Source: Hydractinia symbiolongicarpus (Eukaryota > Cnidaria > Hydrozoa > Anthoathecata > Hydractiniidae). Taken from it: DNA of 64,000 nucleotides. The notes beneath the pieces were generated by a model that made no database searches, was not told the origin of the DNA, and saw only the letters and a list, made by a program, of their open reading frames with translations. Both the position numbers and the translations under genes were made by a program. Each line of letters starts with the position of its first letter. The stretch's first letter is position 1. Positions 34,801 to 46,784 of this stretch are shown here, in pieces. The stretch lies in contig NC_079879.1 in the NCBI RefSeq assembly GCF_029227915.1, positions 21,716,501-21,780,500 of the forward strand, given 5' to 3'.

Positions 34801-35374
34801 TGTACGCACGTTCAAAATTTAATTAATTTGTATCCCATGTACACAAAGTTATTATTTTAACTAAGTGAAAGTATATACATTGTTTTTTTCTTGAAATTTA
34901 CATTTCACAAAACATGGTGTAACATGTACATATGAAAACAAACACTGGCATAAGAATTACACACAGTTAAATAAACCCCTCTACCTTTGAACCAATAAGC
35001 AAACCAAAAGCTGCAACCACCCTTAACTTTAAAGCAGGTTGGTCCTTTGGCCACACGTGACTAATCATTGTTTGAACTACTTTGTAACTGTCTACATCTT
35101 TTGGACTTTTATCATCAGTGACCTTGCCACCACCACCATGAAAATTAGTTTTTAATATTACAGGGCTGATTTGTTTATTCTGCTCATCTTTCACTTTCTT
35201 CTTTTTCTATATAAATAAAAATTAATAAATAAAATAAAAAAAATAAAAAAATGTGAAAAAAACTACAAAACTACTTTCATTAACAAGCCAAAATAAATTC
35301 CTTACCCAATATTTTTGAAACCAATAAGAGCTTTCACTACTACTGAAACATTTTGAATAACAAGGGGTGCACCT
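28813..35374 (-). CDS. ABCB7: Mitochondrial ABC half-transporter ABCB7 (Atm1 family)
   Basis: Thirteen exons join in phase with GT/AG borders: 35306-35374 (weakest), 34985-35206, 34359-34482, 33653-33839, 33005-33086, 32828-32916, 32251-32338, 31843-32017, 31209-31366, 30693-30859, 29881-30010, 29416-29691, 28813-29025; 659 residues. Atm1/ABCB7 exports a glutathione-bound sulfur compound from the mitochondrial matrix for cytosolic and nuclear Fe-S protein assembly. Seen: the HVWPKD start of the core, [20 protein letters not shown] and [17 protein letters not shown] in the membrane domain, [20 protein letters not shown], then Walker A GGSGSGKST split across an intron, signature LSGGEKQR, Walker [13 protein letters not shown] and H-loop [14 protein letters not shown]. 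Compared with vertebrate ABCB7 (about 750 residues) the targeting N-terminus is missing; a short ATG-exon around 38690-38715 or the frame at 37178-37372 are unproven candidates. Two introns hold minisatellites. Confidence 0.93.
30030..30610. repeat. AAACCAATTCAAACC minisatellite in an ABCB7 intron
   Basis: Between the exons at 29881-30010 and 30693-30859 runs a long array of degenerate ACCAAACCAATTCAA units, with the cleanest copies at about 30400-30530 (unit about 15 bases) and simpler CAAAC pentamers at the edges. Strongly strand-asymmetric: almost no G on the plus strand. Confidence 0.9.
32425..32805. repeat. GAGGGAGAGTTACACATC minisatellite in an ABCB7 intron
   Basis: Between the exons at 32251-32338 and 32828-32916 lies an array of about 18-20 degenerate units of 18-20 bases, each built from GAGGGAGAGTTACA plus CATCA or similar. 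Purine-rich on the plus strand. Confidence 0.9.
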
Positions 35375-37424
35375 CTAAACAAAGTATATTAAGCGTTCTT
35401 AATGTCATTAAAACAAAACTTGAAATGCAATACGAGTTGCATATAGCATTCATTTTTAATCATGTTTAAGTTAAAAAAAATTAATTTCAAAATAATGATA
35501 AAAATTTAGTATTTAAGAAAGATTCTTCTTATTCTAATTTTCAAGGAGTACTGAGATTGTTTAGACAAACTAACTGCATTCAAATCTGGTAAAATGTCCA
35601 TTAATTATGTCAGTATGGCAGCAGAAAGTGATCAAATTTTAGAAAAATGTATAAATTTCAAAGTGAATTTTATATTTTCAAACCGAATGCCTAGGGTAGG
35701 AAAAAGTATAATATACTGTATTCGTCACAAATTAAAACAGACTAATGTATTTTTTTAATTTAACAAAAGTTTGTGTTAAAGTTCGTGTAAGTGTGCAAGG
35801 GTTAACAAAAACACTTGCAAGGTTTTTGTGCTATAGCGAAAATCTAAGCCAAATGGAAACAAATATGATTGGTTCCAGAAAATATTAGCTTTACTAAACC
35901 AGCACTGTTTTAATGTTCACATCCCCTGGCTTTTTAAGTATTCTGTATCAAAACTTCGAACATTCACAACAAAGTTTTTAATTACACACAGAGCAAGGGC
36001 TGATCCTGGGCATCGATAGCGCTGTAGATAATTTGTTTTTTTAGGGCAACAAAAAAACATGGATTCACCATATGCATCGTCTTCTTTTTTAGTAAAGACA
36101 TGAAAATATATATTTTCTCTTCTATATCTTCTCTGTGATTGAAGATGTAAAATATCCAGAAATAAGAAATAATGCAATTCTCAAGCATTTTAAACTATGC
36201 GTCTCTAATTTGGGTGCCCAAATTAGATGTTTCCAAAATCGGTATGCCGATGTCCAAATTTGCCTGGATCAGACCCTGCAGAGTGTGCAAGGAAGTTTTG
36301 AATTGAAATGAAATTTTAAAAATCTTAAATTTTTTACTGAAAAAAATTATAATTTGTCTGACAGTTGCATATGCTAAATGAAATGTTTGGGCAGAATTCA
36401 ATGTGGATTGGGATTTATATAAAGAGTATATATACTTTATAAAAAAAAACTTTATATACCTTTAAATTGAAATATGTTTGTCTTGAAATAAATGGATTCG
36501 AACATGCACAGCTCCATATTCTTACAGAATTAGATTTAATTATAACCGAATACATATCCTAAAAAAATATAATTATATCTTTTGAATTTCCTAACAAGGC
36601 AAAAATACCTGAACATGTAAGTCTTAAATGAAATAGTAGACTTCACTATTTAAAATAAAATGGAAAATTGGAAAAAGAATTTCCTCTATTATATATATAA
36701 TGGACATGGGTACAGAAGAAAGACATTTTAATTTTTCCCTGCTTTGTATAACACAAATGATAATGACTCACAATTAACATTGAGCAATGATAATACCACT
36801 TAAAAGATATTGACAATATTTGAGAGACAATTTAAATCTAGATATTAATTTTGGCCCACATCAGTCTTTTTCAGGAATATTTGAGTAGGTGTGGGATTGG
36901 CACATGTAAATGAAGTAACGCGTCTACGTATAGCAACTTTCTCAATCTTAACTTCTTTTTCTACATGTCTGATATAGTATGCATGACTATACTGTCATTT
37001 TCATAAATTTATTGTTTATTTTGCAGGTCATCAAATAGGCAAAAATATGCTTTGTTTTCAAATTAAAAAAAAATCTTTATCCACGTGGCTTAAATAAAAC
37101 TTCAAAATTCATTTGGAAAGTTCAGCTACATTTTAACAAAATTTATACAGAAAAAAAAATAATACCGCATGTGGGTTTCATTTTAAAAATTGTTTGAATA
37201 AAAATAATACTTGCAGCATAAAAAATCCATTAAATTCGAACCTGCTATGGTCTCCAATTGTTTTGTCTGTTTCGCCTGTAAGTGCAGCTTTGCAGACTTG
37301 CTTTAGCCGTCCTCCGTCCTCGTTCACCTCCGCATTAGTTAAGAACTGCATGGCTGGATTTCTTATGTAAGGCATGGTTACCAACAACGAAGGGGCCAGG
37401 AAAGAGAGATTTATGTCTACGTAG
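35375..37424. other. Noncoding DNA upstream of the ABCB7 exons
   Basis: AT-rich, probably including ABCB7 intron 1. The minus-strand frame 37178-37372 (MPYIRNPAMQFLTNAEVNED...) has coding-like composition and a GT after TATGCTGCAA, but I cannot tie it to a family. It could be a 5' exon or an unrelated relic. Confidence 0.4.
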
Positions 37425-37656
37425 TTCTTTTAACTAAGTCAGAAGTCGGTGAATTAGCTAGGATGATCAGGTTGGCTATGAATAGGTTTGCTCGTGGATT
37501 AAAAGGACTATTCAATAATTATGAGATCCAAAAGTGTCTGACTAAGAAGGAAATCTATCGGATGTTCTGTCCGATGAAAGTTTGAAACGAGCCATGGACT
37601 TGTCTAACCAAACTGTGACTGACATTTGTCTGATGAGTCTCCAAAAATTTGCATAA
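37425..37656 (+). pseudogene. Unidentified coding relic
   Basis: Two plus-strand pieces with protein-like composition lie in different frames: SEVGELARMIRLAMNRFARG and GLFNNYEIQKCLTKKEIYRM up to TGA near 37583, then DESLKRAMDLSNQTVTDICL followed by MSLQKFA and a stop at 37654-37656. The pieces are adjacent and read as one helical domain after a one-base shift. I do not recognise the family. No exon borders are obvious. Confidence 0.3.
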
Positions 37657-39248
37657 AGCATGTTGCTAAGTTTTTCTTTCTTGCTCTTAATGTTGTTGTT
37701 ATTGCTTAATATAAAAATGCAATTAGCCTTATTTACATATTGTACAAATATTTGCTGTTGTCAACTGACCTGATTTTTTTATTGCAATATTTTTCATACA
37801 GAGGTAGAAGTACTAGAGTGACAAAAAATATTATATGCTTGTTGCCTCCTTACAGCCATCATCCACCATTATTGTGCTTTGCTTTAAAATTCCAGCCATA
37901 AGTGTCATTGGCCCTGAGAAGTAATGGCACACAAAAGATCTAACTAAACGAGGCACGCAGGTTTCTTATTAAATACTGATGTTTAATGATGTGCATGGAT
38001 AGTTGGACCCAATTTTTTTTCACATTCTTGAGTTTTATTCCCTGACTGACTGGCCAACCTTATTTTCAGGGCATAAAAATGACTTGTGGTGCCCATTTTT
38101 GACCATAGTAAGTGTGCACTTTTGATAAATATCTAATTTTGTCACTGCAGTGAAGCTCTGAAGCTGTAAAGCCACAAAGCCAAGAATTTTTTTTAGATCA
38201 AAAAAGTCAATTTTAAATGAAGTCAATATTTAGTTTTATAAATGAGTTGCAGTGTGATGTAATGCAATGACAACAATTGACATATGCACTCATAATCACA
38301 AGCAAAAAATATAAACAACAGACTTTGACAACGATTATATTAAGTGGAAAAAAACACTGACACTAAAATTGTTACAGTGATAATACTGTATTGTATAGTT
38401 AAGAAAAACAATTCCAATGCATTTTCAAACTTATATATTCCTGAAAATCTATCAATTAGTGTAAATAACCAATTTAACCTATATGTCAGTCAGGGAAAAC
38501 TTTTAAACATGATGTTACAGTACAAATAGTATGTTACCTTCAAATTAAACGTTCAATACAACTTAAATAAGCGAATTACAGCGTAAATGTGCTGTGTTAA
38601 ATGCTAATATACAGCTTTTTTTCCCTGGTCGCGTTGTGTCTTATTTTTTAATGGAAGGAATAACTTAAAATGTAGCGAGAAAAAAATTAACATCACTGCA
38701 GCTTGTCGCCATCTTGCCTCTCCTGCGGTTTTGTTTGAATGAAAACAAGATGGATTTTGCCGCCTATTTAAGCGAGGGAGTTTCCGCATAAAAGCACATG
38801 TTCAAATTTTTTGATTGGTTTAAAACAATTGGAGGTGGTCATACAAACTTGCTTCCTGGCACTAAAAAAGATGCAAATTTTGGCTTAGGCCGTCATTAAA
38901 AATATGTTGTTTTGGCGTCCTCTGACCAACTCACTTTTGGTAATAAAAACCCGAGTCGGTAAGAAAAAAATTTCGCGAGATATATACTTTTTAAAATAAC
39001 ATTTTTTTCACTGGAACTAATTTATGCAAAATTGACAAAAACTCGTGAATATTCCTTGAAACTTAATTCCTTTAGGGCACTCCTGTGGCTACTGACAGTT
39101 TACAGGGCGGTGAAAAATAGTCTACAAACGATGTTGAGTGGCGCTATACTGTTTTGGCCCTGGGAACGAATTTGCTTGCTCCGGTCTAAAATCTCGGGAA
39201 AAAATACGCTGACTGTCGACCGACTCATTTTTGCAGGGTCTTCAGGAC
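37657..39248. other. Noncoding DNA, possible ABCB7 promoter
   Basis: AT-rich with a local rise in GC at about 38690-38790. There the minus strand contains a well-placed ATG (GGCAAGATGGCGACAAGC near 38713) that could begin the ABCB7 gene, with a possible donor GTTAAT after seven codons. This is inference only. Confidence 0.3.
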
Positions 39249-41050
39249 CACGGCTGTTTCGCTACGGTCAAACCGCGGACAAAATTAAGATGGCTTCCAC
39301 AATTTTTTTGGAAATTTTGTATTTTTATCATTTTTTAAGTTATTGAAACTTTTTTTGTGTTGTTTTAATTTTACTGAATTAAAAAGTATTAAAACGATCT
39401 ACTTTTCTCCTTTTTAAATATATAAATATGTTATACATGTGTGTTATAAATTTCGAGTTATTTTGTTGAACAAAACACACAAAACTAAAAAAACATTATT
39501 TTTGGCGAAAGTATACCATCTTTCCAACTTTGTGCCAACGCCGCACTACTAGCTACGGACTTTAAAATTAGTATGGGGGGCCTGGAAACATGGTTCTATT
39601 GGCCGGTACCGTGAACCGTTCGTCTTGCAAACTATAAACTACTTAAATTTTAAGTTAAAGTCTTCTTTAGGCGCTAAAAAAGAGGAGAAAAAGTTGCCAA
39701 AGTGGTGCACGGCGGTTTGATGTAGTGTGATCCCTTTTCTGTCTAATTAAATAATTATCTAAACTTCTAAGCAAGTCACAGTGATGGCGTTTAATGTTTT
39801 GGTAGGTATGGTTTTTCCCAGCAAAATTACGGCAACCCGGTGTTTACTTTTGACTTGATTGCTTGACCCGGGAATCCTAATCCGAAACCGGGATTTTTTG
39901 AAAATGTTGGAATAAGCGAGACAACGGTGTCTTATCAATTTTAAAGCTAGCTAAAGTTTGGCAGAGCACGAGGTAAGGGAAAAACAGTAAACTACTTTAT
40001 TTTGCAGGGATTTTAATATTATTTTTTTGCTATAAGATCACCCTTGGTTTTAAGAAATTGTTTTATAGCTTGTAAAACTTCAAACGTGGCTAATTGTTAT
40101 CTTTTTTAATCTTTTTTCTTCTGTTTTGTATTTTTCTGTAAAGAGTAGCTATTTTTTGGTCCCACAGTTTTGCATTTTGCATCGTGTTTGTAGCTAAGTC
40201 ACTTAATACTTCTTTTTTATATTTAGTTAAGACTTTGGTGGGCTTTTTCAAGATGAAATTGTTGAAATCAAAGATGTTTATGGCTAGCTAGCTAGCTAAT
40301 CTTGGCTTTATCACAAGATTGGGTGCTATTTTATACAAATTTATAAAGAAACACAAAATGATTGCTTTGTATATATTTAATGTATATAATAAATAAACTA
40401 TTTATGCACAACTTGAGATATTTTATACTAGCATGATAAACTAGAATGTTGAAACTGTCGACTCTGAATGACGTTTTATTTAATGTATGATGTCACATAT
40501 TTGGTCGAAAACCCTTAGGACCAAAAGTGACCCTTTGGACAATTTCGGACAGATAAATATTACATCTACATCATCTTTAATGGCCTCAGAATCCAAAGTA
40601 ATGTTTTTTATTCAGTTAATAAACAAACTTTAAGCATACATTGAGGCTCTAAAGGCCGTTTTTCACATAGGTCTCACATTTGGCCCAAAATAACCCTTTG
40701 GACAATTTCGGACAGTAATAAAATTAATTAATTTTTATTCCAGATATTTAACCTAACCTGTGGACCATAAAAAACATGTTTCCTTAACTTTATTCTAGAG
40801 ATATTGTGGAAGACATTCATCTAAATGATAATTTTTAAGTCATTTTTAGACATTTTGGCCTAAATATACCAATTTCAAACAGGTGTCCAAAAACTTTTTT
40901 CTTTTAATAATATGGACAATTTATCTGAGATTATTATTCTTTTTACAGAATATAAAAATTTTATTTCGTTCTTGAGATATCCTGTTTTAACTGAGAGGGT
41001 AATTTGAATTATTTTTTCGTAACAATTTTGTCCGCTTCGAAACAGCTGTG
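39249..41050 (+). mobile_element. 1.8 kb non-autonomous DNA transposon, left copy
   Basis: Begins CACGGCTGTTTCG and ends CGAAACAGCTGTG, i.e. imperfect terminal inverted repeats of about 20 bases. It is flanked by GGAC on both sides (39245-39248 and 41051-41054), a 4-base target duplication. No transposase is readable. CAC...GTG ends plus a 4-base duplication recall the Chapaev branch of the CMC superfamily, but that is from memory. The interior includes the repeated phrase TTGGACAATTTCGGACAG. It is nearly the reverse complement of the right copy. Confidence 0.8.
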
Positions 41051-41088
41051 GGACGCGAACAAAACATATTTTCGATGGTGGCCTTAAG

Positions 41089-43021
41089 CACAGCTGTTTC
41101 GAAGCGGACAAAAATGTTACGAAAAAATAATTCGAATTACCCTCTCAGTTAAAACAGGATATCTCAAGAACGAAATAAAATTTTTATATTCTGTAAAAAG
41201 AATAATAATCTCGGATAAATTGTCCATATTATTAAAAGAAAAAAATTTTTGGACACCTGTCCGAAATTGGTATATTTAGGCCAAAATGTCTAAAAATGAC
41301 TTAAAAATTATCATTTAGATGAATGTCTTCCACAATATCTCTAGAATAAAGTTAAGGAAACATGTTTTTTATGGTCCAAAGGTTAGGTTAAATATCTGGA
41401 ATAAAAATTAATTTATTTTATTACTGTCCGAAATTGTCCAAAGGGTTATTTTTGGGCCAAATGTGAGACCTATGTGAAAAACGGCCTTTAGAGCCTCAAT
41501 GTATGCTTAAAATTTGTTTATTAACTGAATAAAAAACATTACTTTGGATTCTAAGGCCATTAAATATGATGTAGATGACAGATTAGTCTGTCCGAAATTG
41601 TCCAAAGGGTTATTTTTGGGCCAAATGTGAGAAATTATTTGAAAAACGACCTTTAGAGCCTGAATGTATGGTTAAAATTCGTTTATTAACTGAATAAAAA
41701 ACATTACTTTGGATTCTGAGGCCATTAAAGATGATGTAGATGTAATATTTATCTGTCCGAAATTGTCAAAAGGGTCACTTTTGGTCCTAAGGGTTTTCGG
41801 GCCAAATATGTGACATCATACATTAAATAAAACGTCATTCAGAGTCAACAGTTTCAACATTCTAGTTTATCATGCTAGTAGAAAATATCTCAAGTTGTGC
41901 ATAAATAGTTTATTATATACATTAAATATATACAAAGCAATCATGTTGTGTTTCTTTATAAATTGTATAAAATAGCACCCAATCTTGTGATAAAGCCAAG
42001 ATTAGCTAGCTAGCCATAAACATCTTTGATTTCAACAATTTTATCTTGAAAAAGCCCACCAAAGTCTTAACTAAATATAAAAAAGAAGTATTAAGTGACT
42101 TAGCTACAAAACACGATGCAAAATGCAAAACTGTAGGACCAAAAAATAGCTACTCTTTACAGAAAAATACAAAACAGAAGAAAAAAGAAGTTTTACAAGC
42201 TATAAAACAATTTCTTAAAACCAAGGGTGATCTTATAGCAAAAAAATAATATTAAAATCCCTGCAAAATAAAGTAGTTTACTGTTTTTCCCTTACCTCGT
42301 GCTCTGCCAAACTTTAGCTAGCTTCAAAATTGCCAAGACACCGTTGTCTCGCTTATTCCAACATTTTCAAAAAATCCCGGTTTCGGATTAGGATTCCCGG
42401 GTCGAGCAATCAAGTCAAAAGTAAACACCGGCTTGCCGTAATTTTGCTGGGAAAAACCATACCTACCAAAACATTAAACGCCATCACTGTGACTTGCTTA
42501 GAAGTTTAGATAATTATTTAATTAGACAGAAAAGGGATCACACTACATCAAATCGCCGTGCACCACTTTGGCAACTTTTTCTCCTCTTTTTTAGCGCCTA
42601 AAGAAGACTTTAACTTAAAATTTAAGTAGTTTATAGTTTGCGAGACGAACGGTGCACGGTACCGGCCAATAGAACCATGTTTCCAGACCCCCCATACCAA
42701 TTTTCAAGTTAGTAGCTAGTAGCGCGACGTTGGCACAAGGTTGGAAAGATGGTATACTTTCGCCAAAAATAATGTTTTTTTTTAGTTTTGTGTGTTTTGT
42801 TTGACGAAATAACTCGAAATTTATAACACACATGTATAACATATTTATATATTTAAAAAGGGGAAAAGTAGATCGTTTTAATACTTTTTAATTCAGTAAA
42901 ATTAAAACAACACAAAAAAAGTTTCAATAATTTAAAAAATGATAAAAATACAAAATTTCCAAAAAAATTGTGGAAGCCATCTTAATTTTGTCCGCGGTTT
43001 GACCGTAGCGAAACAGCCGTG
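41089..43021 (-). mobile_element. 1.9 kb non-autonomous DNA transposon, right copy (inverted)
   Basis: Same family as 39249-41050, in the opposite orientation and 38 bases away. It begins CACAGCTGTTTCG, ends CGAAACAGCCGTG, and is flanked by TAAG on both sides (41085-41088 and 43022-43025), its own 4-base target duplication. It has an extra internal tandem copy of about 160 bases (GTCCGAAATTGTCCAAAGGG occurs at about 41426 and 41590, against one full copy in the left element). The Lys-rich open frame at 42046-42249 inside it has no recognisable domain. Confidence 0.8.
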
Positions 43022-43830
43022 TAAGTGTGTGAATTTTGGAAAAATTTGTTTTTAACAGTTTAAATAAGCGATTTCCTGCCTAAATAGGATGTATCGGACG
43101 CTTAATTAGGAGGCGTAGTTTATTTATACTTAAAAGTTTTCCATGACTGTATGTGTGGGTCTTCTACTTTTCTTGCCTGTCTGGATATTGCAACTCATCT
43201 AGCTATAATATAAATCCATTGTTGTTTTTACTGCTAATTGTGTTATTTTGTGGTATTTGCGGTTTTGTACAGGGCTTGTTCTTCTATACACAGCTAGAAT
43301 CGCTGCCTCCCGTGTCGTTGCTATCGTTTTTCTTTAAAAGTGAAAACCGAAAGTAAAATAGCTAGCTACATACTTCCGCACATATACGCCATTCCACTAC
43401 TCCACCCCTGTTCCCTCTGCATTTCACATCCCAACCAATATTTTTATTTCTGAAATTTATAAAGTTAGGACCTACCAGATCAGATCCTTCTTTAAGAGTT
43501 TAATGTTGGTTTGTGTGATAGTTATTCTTTTCTTCCGTACCAACCACGTTTGCAGTTAGCGCACCATTTACTTACAAATGTTTATGTTGAGGTATATTTA
43601 CGGCAATCGAAATGAGTAAACTTCGTGCGCAGGCTTTTTAATAAACCCTCGTCAGGGGCAACTTAATGCGTTAACCGGTTCCTTTTTACTTCACTGTTTC
43701 GCCATATGCTGATCAATCCGTATCATTTCAAAGAGGTGGGCATCATGACCTAATTTAAATTTGCCACCCTTATTATGTTTTTATTCGAGTTGAAATGAGC
43801 AAATAAATATTTCGTACAATAACATTTAAC
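43022..43830. other. 5' flank of the LicD-type gene
   Basis: Noncoding AT-rich DNA. No TATA or other core promoter element was convincing. Confidence 0.4.
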
Positions 43831-46784
43831 ATGCAGCTACTTGATTATTCACAACTTTTTATTCGTAATCTTATCAGTAGAAGAGCTGCACATTTAATTC
43901 GCAGACGATATATTTGCTTGGTATTGACGTTAGTTCTAGTAGTATCTTTATATGTTCACATAAATAAAGCAGTAGAAGGTTCTTATACTTGGAGGAGTAC
44001 GGGTAGAAGATGTATGAACACTAATGAAGAAAACGAAGAGTTAACGTATTTAATAAAAACATCACATGAAATATTGGATAAACTAAATATTCCTCATTTT
44101 TTATGTTATGGAAGGTGAGTCAAATTGACTTAAACTTGACTTGGCTTTTAACACCCTGTTTTACAGTGTTATAACACATGCACAAATTGGTAATGTGTTA
44201 CCATACATATGTAGTAAAGTACCTAATATGAATTTTGAAAATAAAATGCTTTGACAATTCTAATTGCCATCTTTAGGTAACAAAGATATAAAAAGCTAAA
44301 TACATTAAATATCATATATACAGAATAATACACTATGGTTGTAAGAAGCATAGATTGGTCAGCTTCAAAGCATACAGATGAAAGGGTGGTGAAATTTTAG
44401 TGAATGTATAATATAGCTATATAATTTAAACATCACAAATTTTAAAAATTAAATGCATTTTTTTTTTAATTTGAACATGTTTCGACAATTTTAATTGTCA
44501 TCTTGTGCATTTTTCTTTCAAGTCGTCAAAATTTTCTTTCAAGTCGCCAAAAAAGTATGTCTTATTTGTGAACTGCCTAGACGTTACGGCATGAGGCAAA
44601 TGAATTTAAGCTGACATCAATTCCTTAAATAAGAATAGTGAACCATTGCATTGTGCTTTTAAGTTTAAAGCTAAATAACTTGATAACAGTTAAAAATAAC
44701 TGAATTCATCTCCTACATGGGTGACTAGGGACCACCTGGGACCAATTTCCTACTACTGGGTCAACCCACCTGTTTCGGGAAAAACAGGTTGATGACATCA
44801 TCAAAAAACCTTTAAACCACAATCTCTCTGTAACCATTCGTCAAAAGTACATGATTCTATATATTTTTCATCAGCGTTTCAAACTCTACACATTACATGC
44901 AACAGATTTTGCCTTGTTTTTTGTATATGCACTGCTGATGTCAGCAAAACAGCTAAAACGACTTAATATTTCCATTGTTTTCTGCTTAAGTGGATTTTTC
45001 GATTTTTGATTGTTTCGGTAACTAGGGACCACCTAGGATCAAAGTGGAGACAATTTTTTAAAGGCAAATCAGCCCACTCGTTTTAGAACAGACAGGTTGA
45101 TAAGTTTATTAAAAATCCTTTAAACCAAAATATATCTGAAACTATTTGTCAAAAGTACATGATACTAAACATTTCAGCAGGTTTTTGCTGACATCAGCCA
45201 ACTTTTCAAGACTTTCAAGCACTTATCAACAAATGCATCATGTTAGAAATTTCTAAAGGAAATTTTTGGATATGTGCTGTTGACACCATCAAAATACCTA
45301 AATCTTCTTAAATGCATAAATGAGGAGGAGATTGAAAAAATGAGCAATTTACTGCTTACGTTTATGGATTCCTTTTAAATATTTATTGTGGTAGGTAAGC
45401 ATTAGTTCACTGTGAAGAGTTTGAGAGGAATGTGTCATATGGCAACCAAAATATACTTTATCCTAATTATTGTTGCTATGCCAGCAAGCAGCTGCATATT
45501 TTTGTAAGCAAAAAAAATTTGTTTGGAATAAAGCACAGTCTTTTCTGTTATCATTAAGATCTTTCACAGTAACTTCAGCCACAATATTGGTTACCTAGCA
45601 CAACATACTGCTTTTTCCAAAAAAATTAGTCTTGTGCAGAATAAAATTAAAACTAAAAAAGAAAGCAGCAGGGGTTGACAATAAAAACATTGTTGGCTTG
45701 CTTACATCAACAAATTTATGTATCACTAAAGCTTATTTCTTGTGTAACATAGAAAAATGATTTTACCAATGTAAACTTTACAACGAACTTGTGTTTTATG
45801 TCGGTGTTTTGTGACTGCATGCTCACAGCCAGAAGCAATAGTTAAATTAATAGAGAAAACAAGGGCAGTTGCTGAGTCCGACGTGAATTAGCAAGAGAAA
45901 TCATATGTGCATACTATACATTCGACATAATTCAACAATCTTTTTTTTTTCTTATTTTTAAAGAAATTCTCTCCAATGATAAGCAGCAGTTACTTATTAG
46001 CTTGGTGTCATGCTCGCATAAATATAATTGCGTAAATGTAATATAACAAAAAATTAAAGTTGACAACTTTAAATTGCCAGTAGTAATTTTTAATATACTT
46101 TTTTATTTATGAATGAAATGTAACTAGCTACTTTAATGGATATAAATACCTTCCTTTAGTTTATGGGGCGCCCTGCGTTACAAGAAACCATTGCCCTGGG
46201 ATTACGACTACGATATGGGAATTTTGTACGAAGATATGTTGAAAATAGACGAGAAAGCCCTGTTTGAAGAGTTCAATAAAAAAGATATATACATTGCATA
46301 TCACAACTATGCTGGCAACTATAAAGTTGAGAAAGGCCATATGACTGGTGATCTTATGATATTCCGAGACTATTATAACAATGGTATCATGAGAAGGACT
46401 GGGTTTGAATCATGGATTTTCTTTGTTCATTATCGATATTACCATCAGTTTCCAAAGACACTCATAAAAAAACCACTGCCAACTATGAAATTTGCAGGCG
46501 AGAACTTTTTTGTACCAAGGGGTGGGATTGAAATCCAGAAACACCACTACCCAAACAACTGGTGGAAGGAGATGGCACCCATTGGGTGCAATTCAACAAA
46601 AAGTGTTAGGAGAGAAAAAAGGATGATAGGCGAAGCTACGGAACTTCCACAAACATCTGAAGGTGACAACACCGCTATACTTTTACCTGAATCAAAAAGT
46701 AAATCGAATCAATTACAAAAGAATTTAAAGTCAGAACATGCAAAAAATTCAACTGTGAATTTAGATGCATCTGATAGTAGGTAG
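43831..46784 (+). CDS. LicD/fukutin-type nucleotidyl-phosphotransferase, type II membrane protein
   Basis: Two exons, 43831-44114 and 46160-46784, joined in phase 2 (GTGAGT donor, CCTTCCTTTAG acceptor), give 302 residues. Residues about 28-44 form one membrane anchor after a basic N-terminus (type II, Golgi-like topology). The junction creates CYGSLWGALRYKKPLPWDYD, the LicD signature G(S/T)LxGAxR...PWDxDxD, where the Asp residues bind metal and nucleotide. The later segments FVPRGGIEIQKHHYP and NNWWKEMAP also fit the LicD/FKTN/FKRP family, whose members transfer sugar-phosphate groups (ribitol-phosphate in animals, phosphocholine in bacteria). The C-terminal 70 residues are polar and probably disordered. 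The acceptor is unknown. It is shorter than fukutin or FKRP, so a W02B3.4-like invertebrate paralogue is likelier. Confidence 0.82.
44575..45300. repeat. Two copies of a dispersed repeat in the LicD gene intron
   Basis: The core GGGTGACTAGGGACCACCTG (about 44729) and a second GGTAACTAGGGACCACCTAG (about 45017) head related blocks. Each is followed by sequences about Lys-rich-like AAACCACAATCTCTCTGTAA and AAGTACATGATTCTA. A third copy lies at about 62940-63290. Family unknown; no termini were found. Confidence 0.6.

Noticed and set aside
42046-42249. Lys-rich 67-codon gene within the right inverted element
   Set aside because: The corresponding stretch of the left copy does not keep the frame and the composition is low-complexity, so it is probably fortuitous.
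39249-43021. A single foldback transposon with 1.8 kb inverted repeats
   Set aside because: Each arm has its own ends and its own 4-base target duplication, so two separate insertions explain it better.
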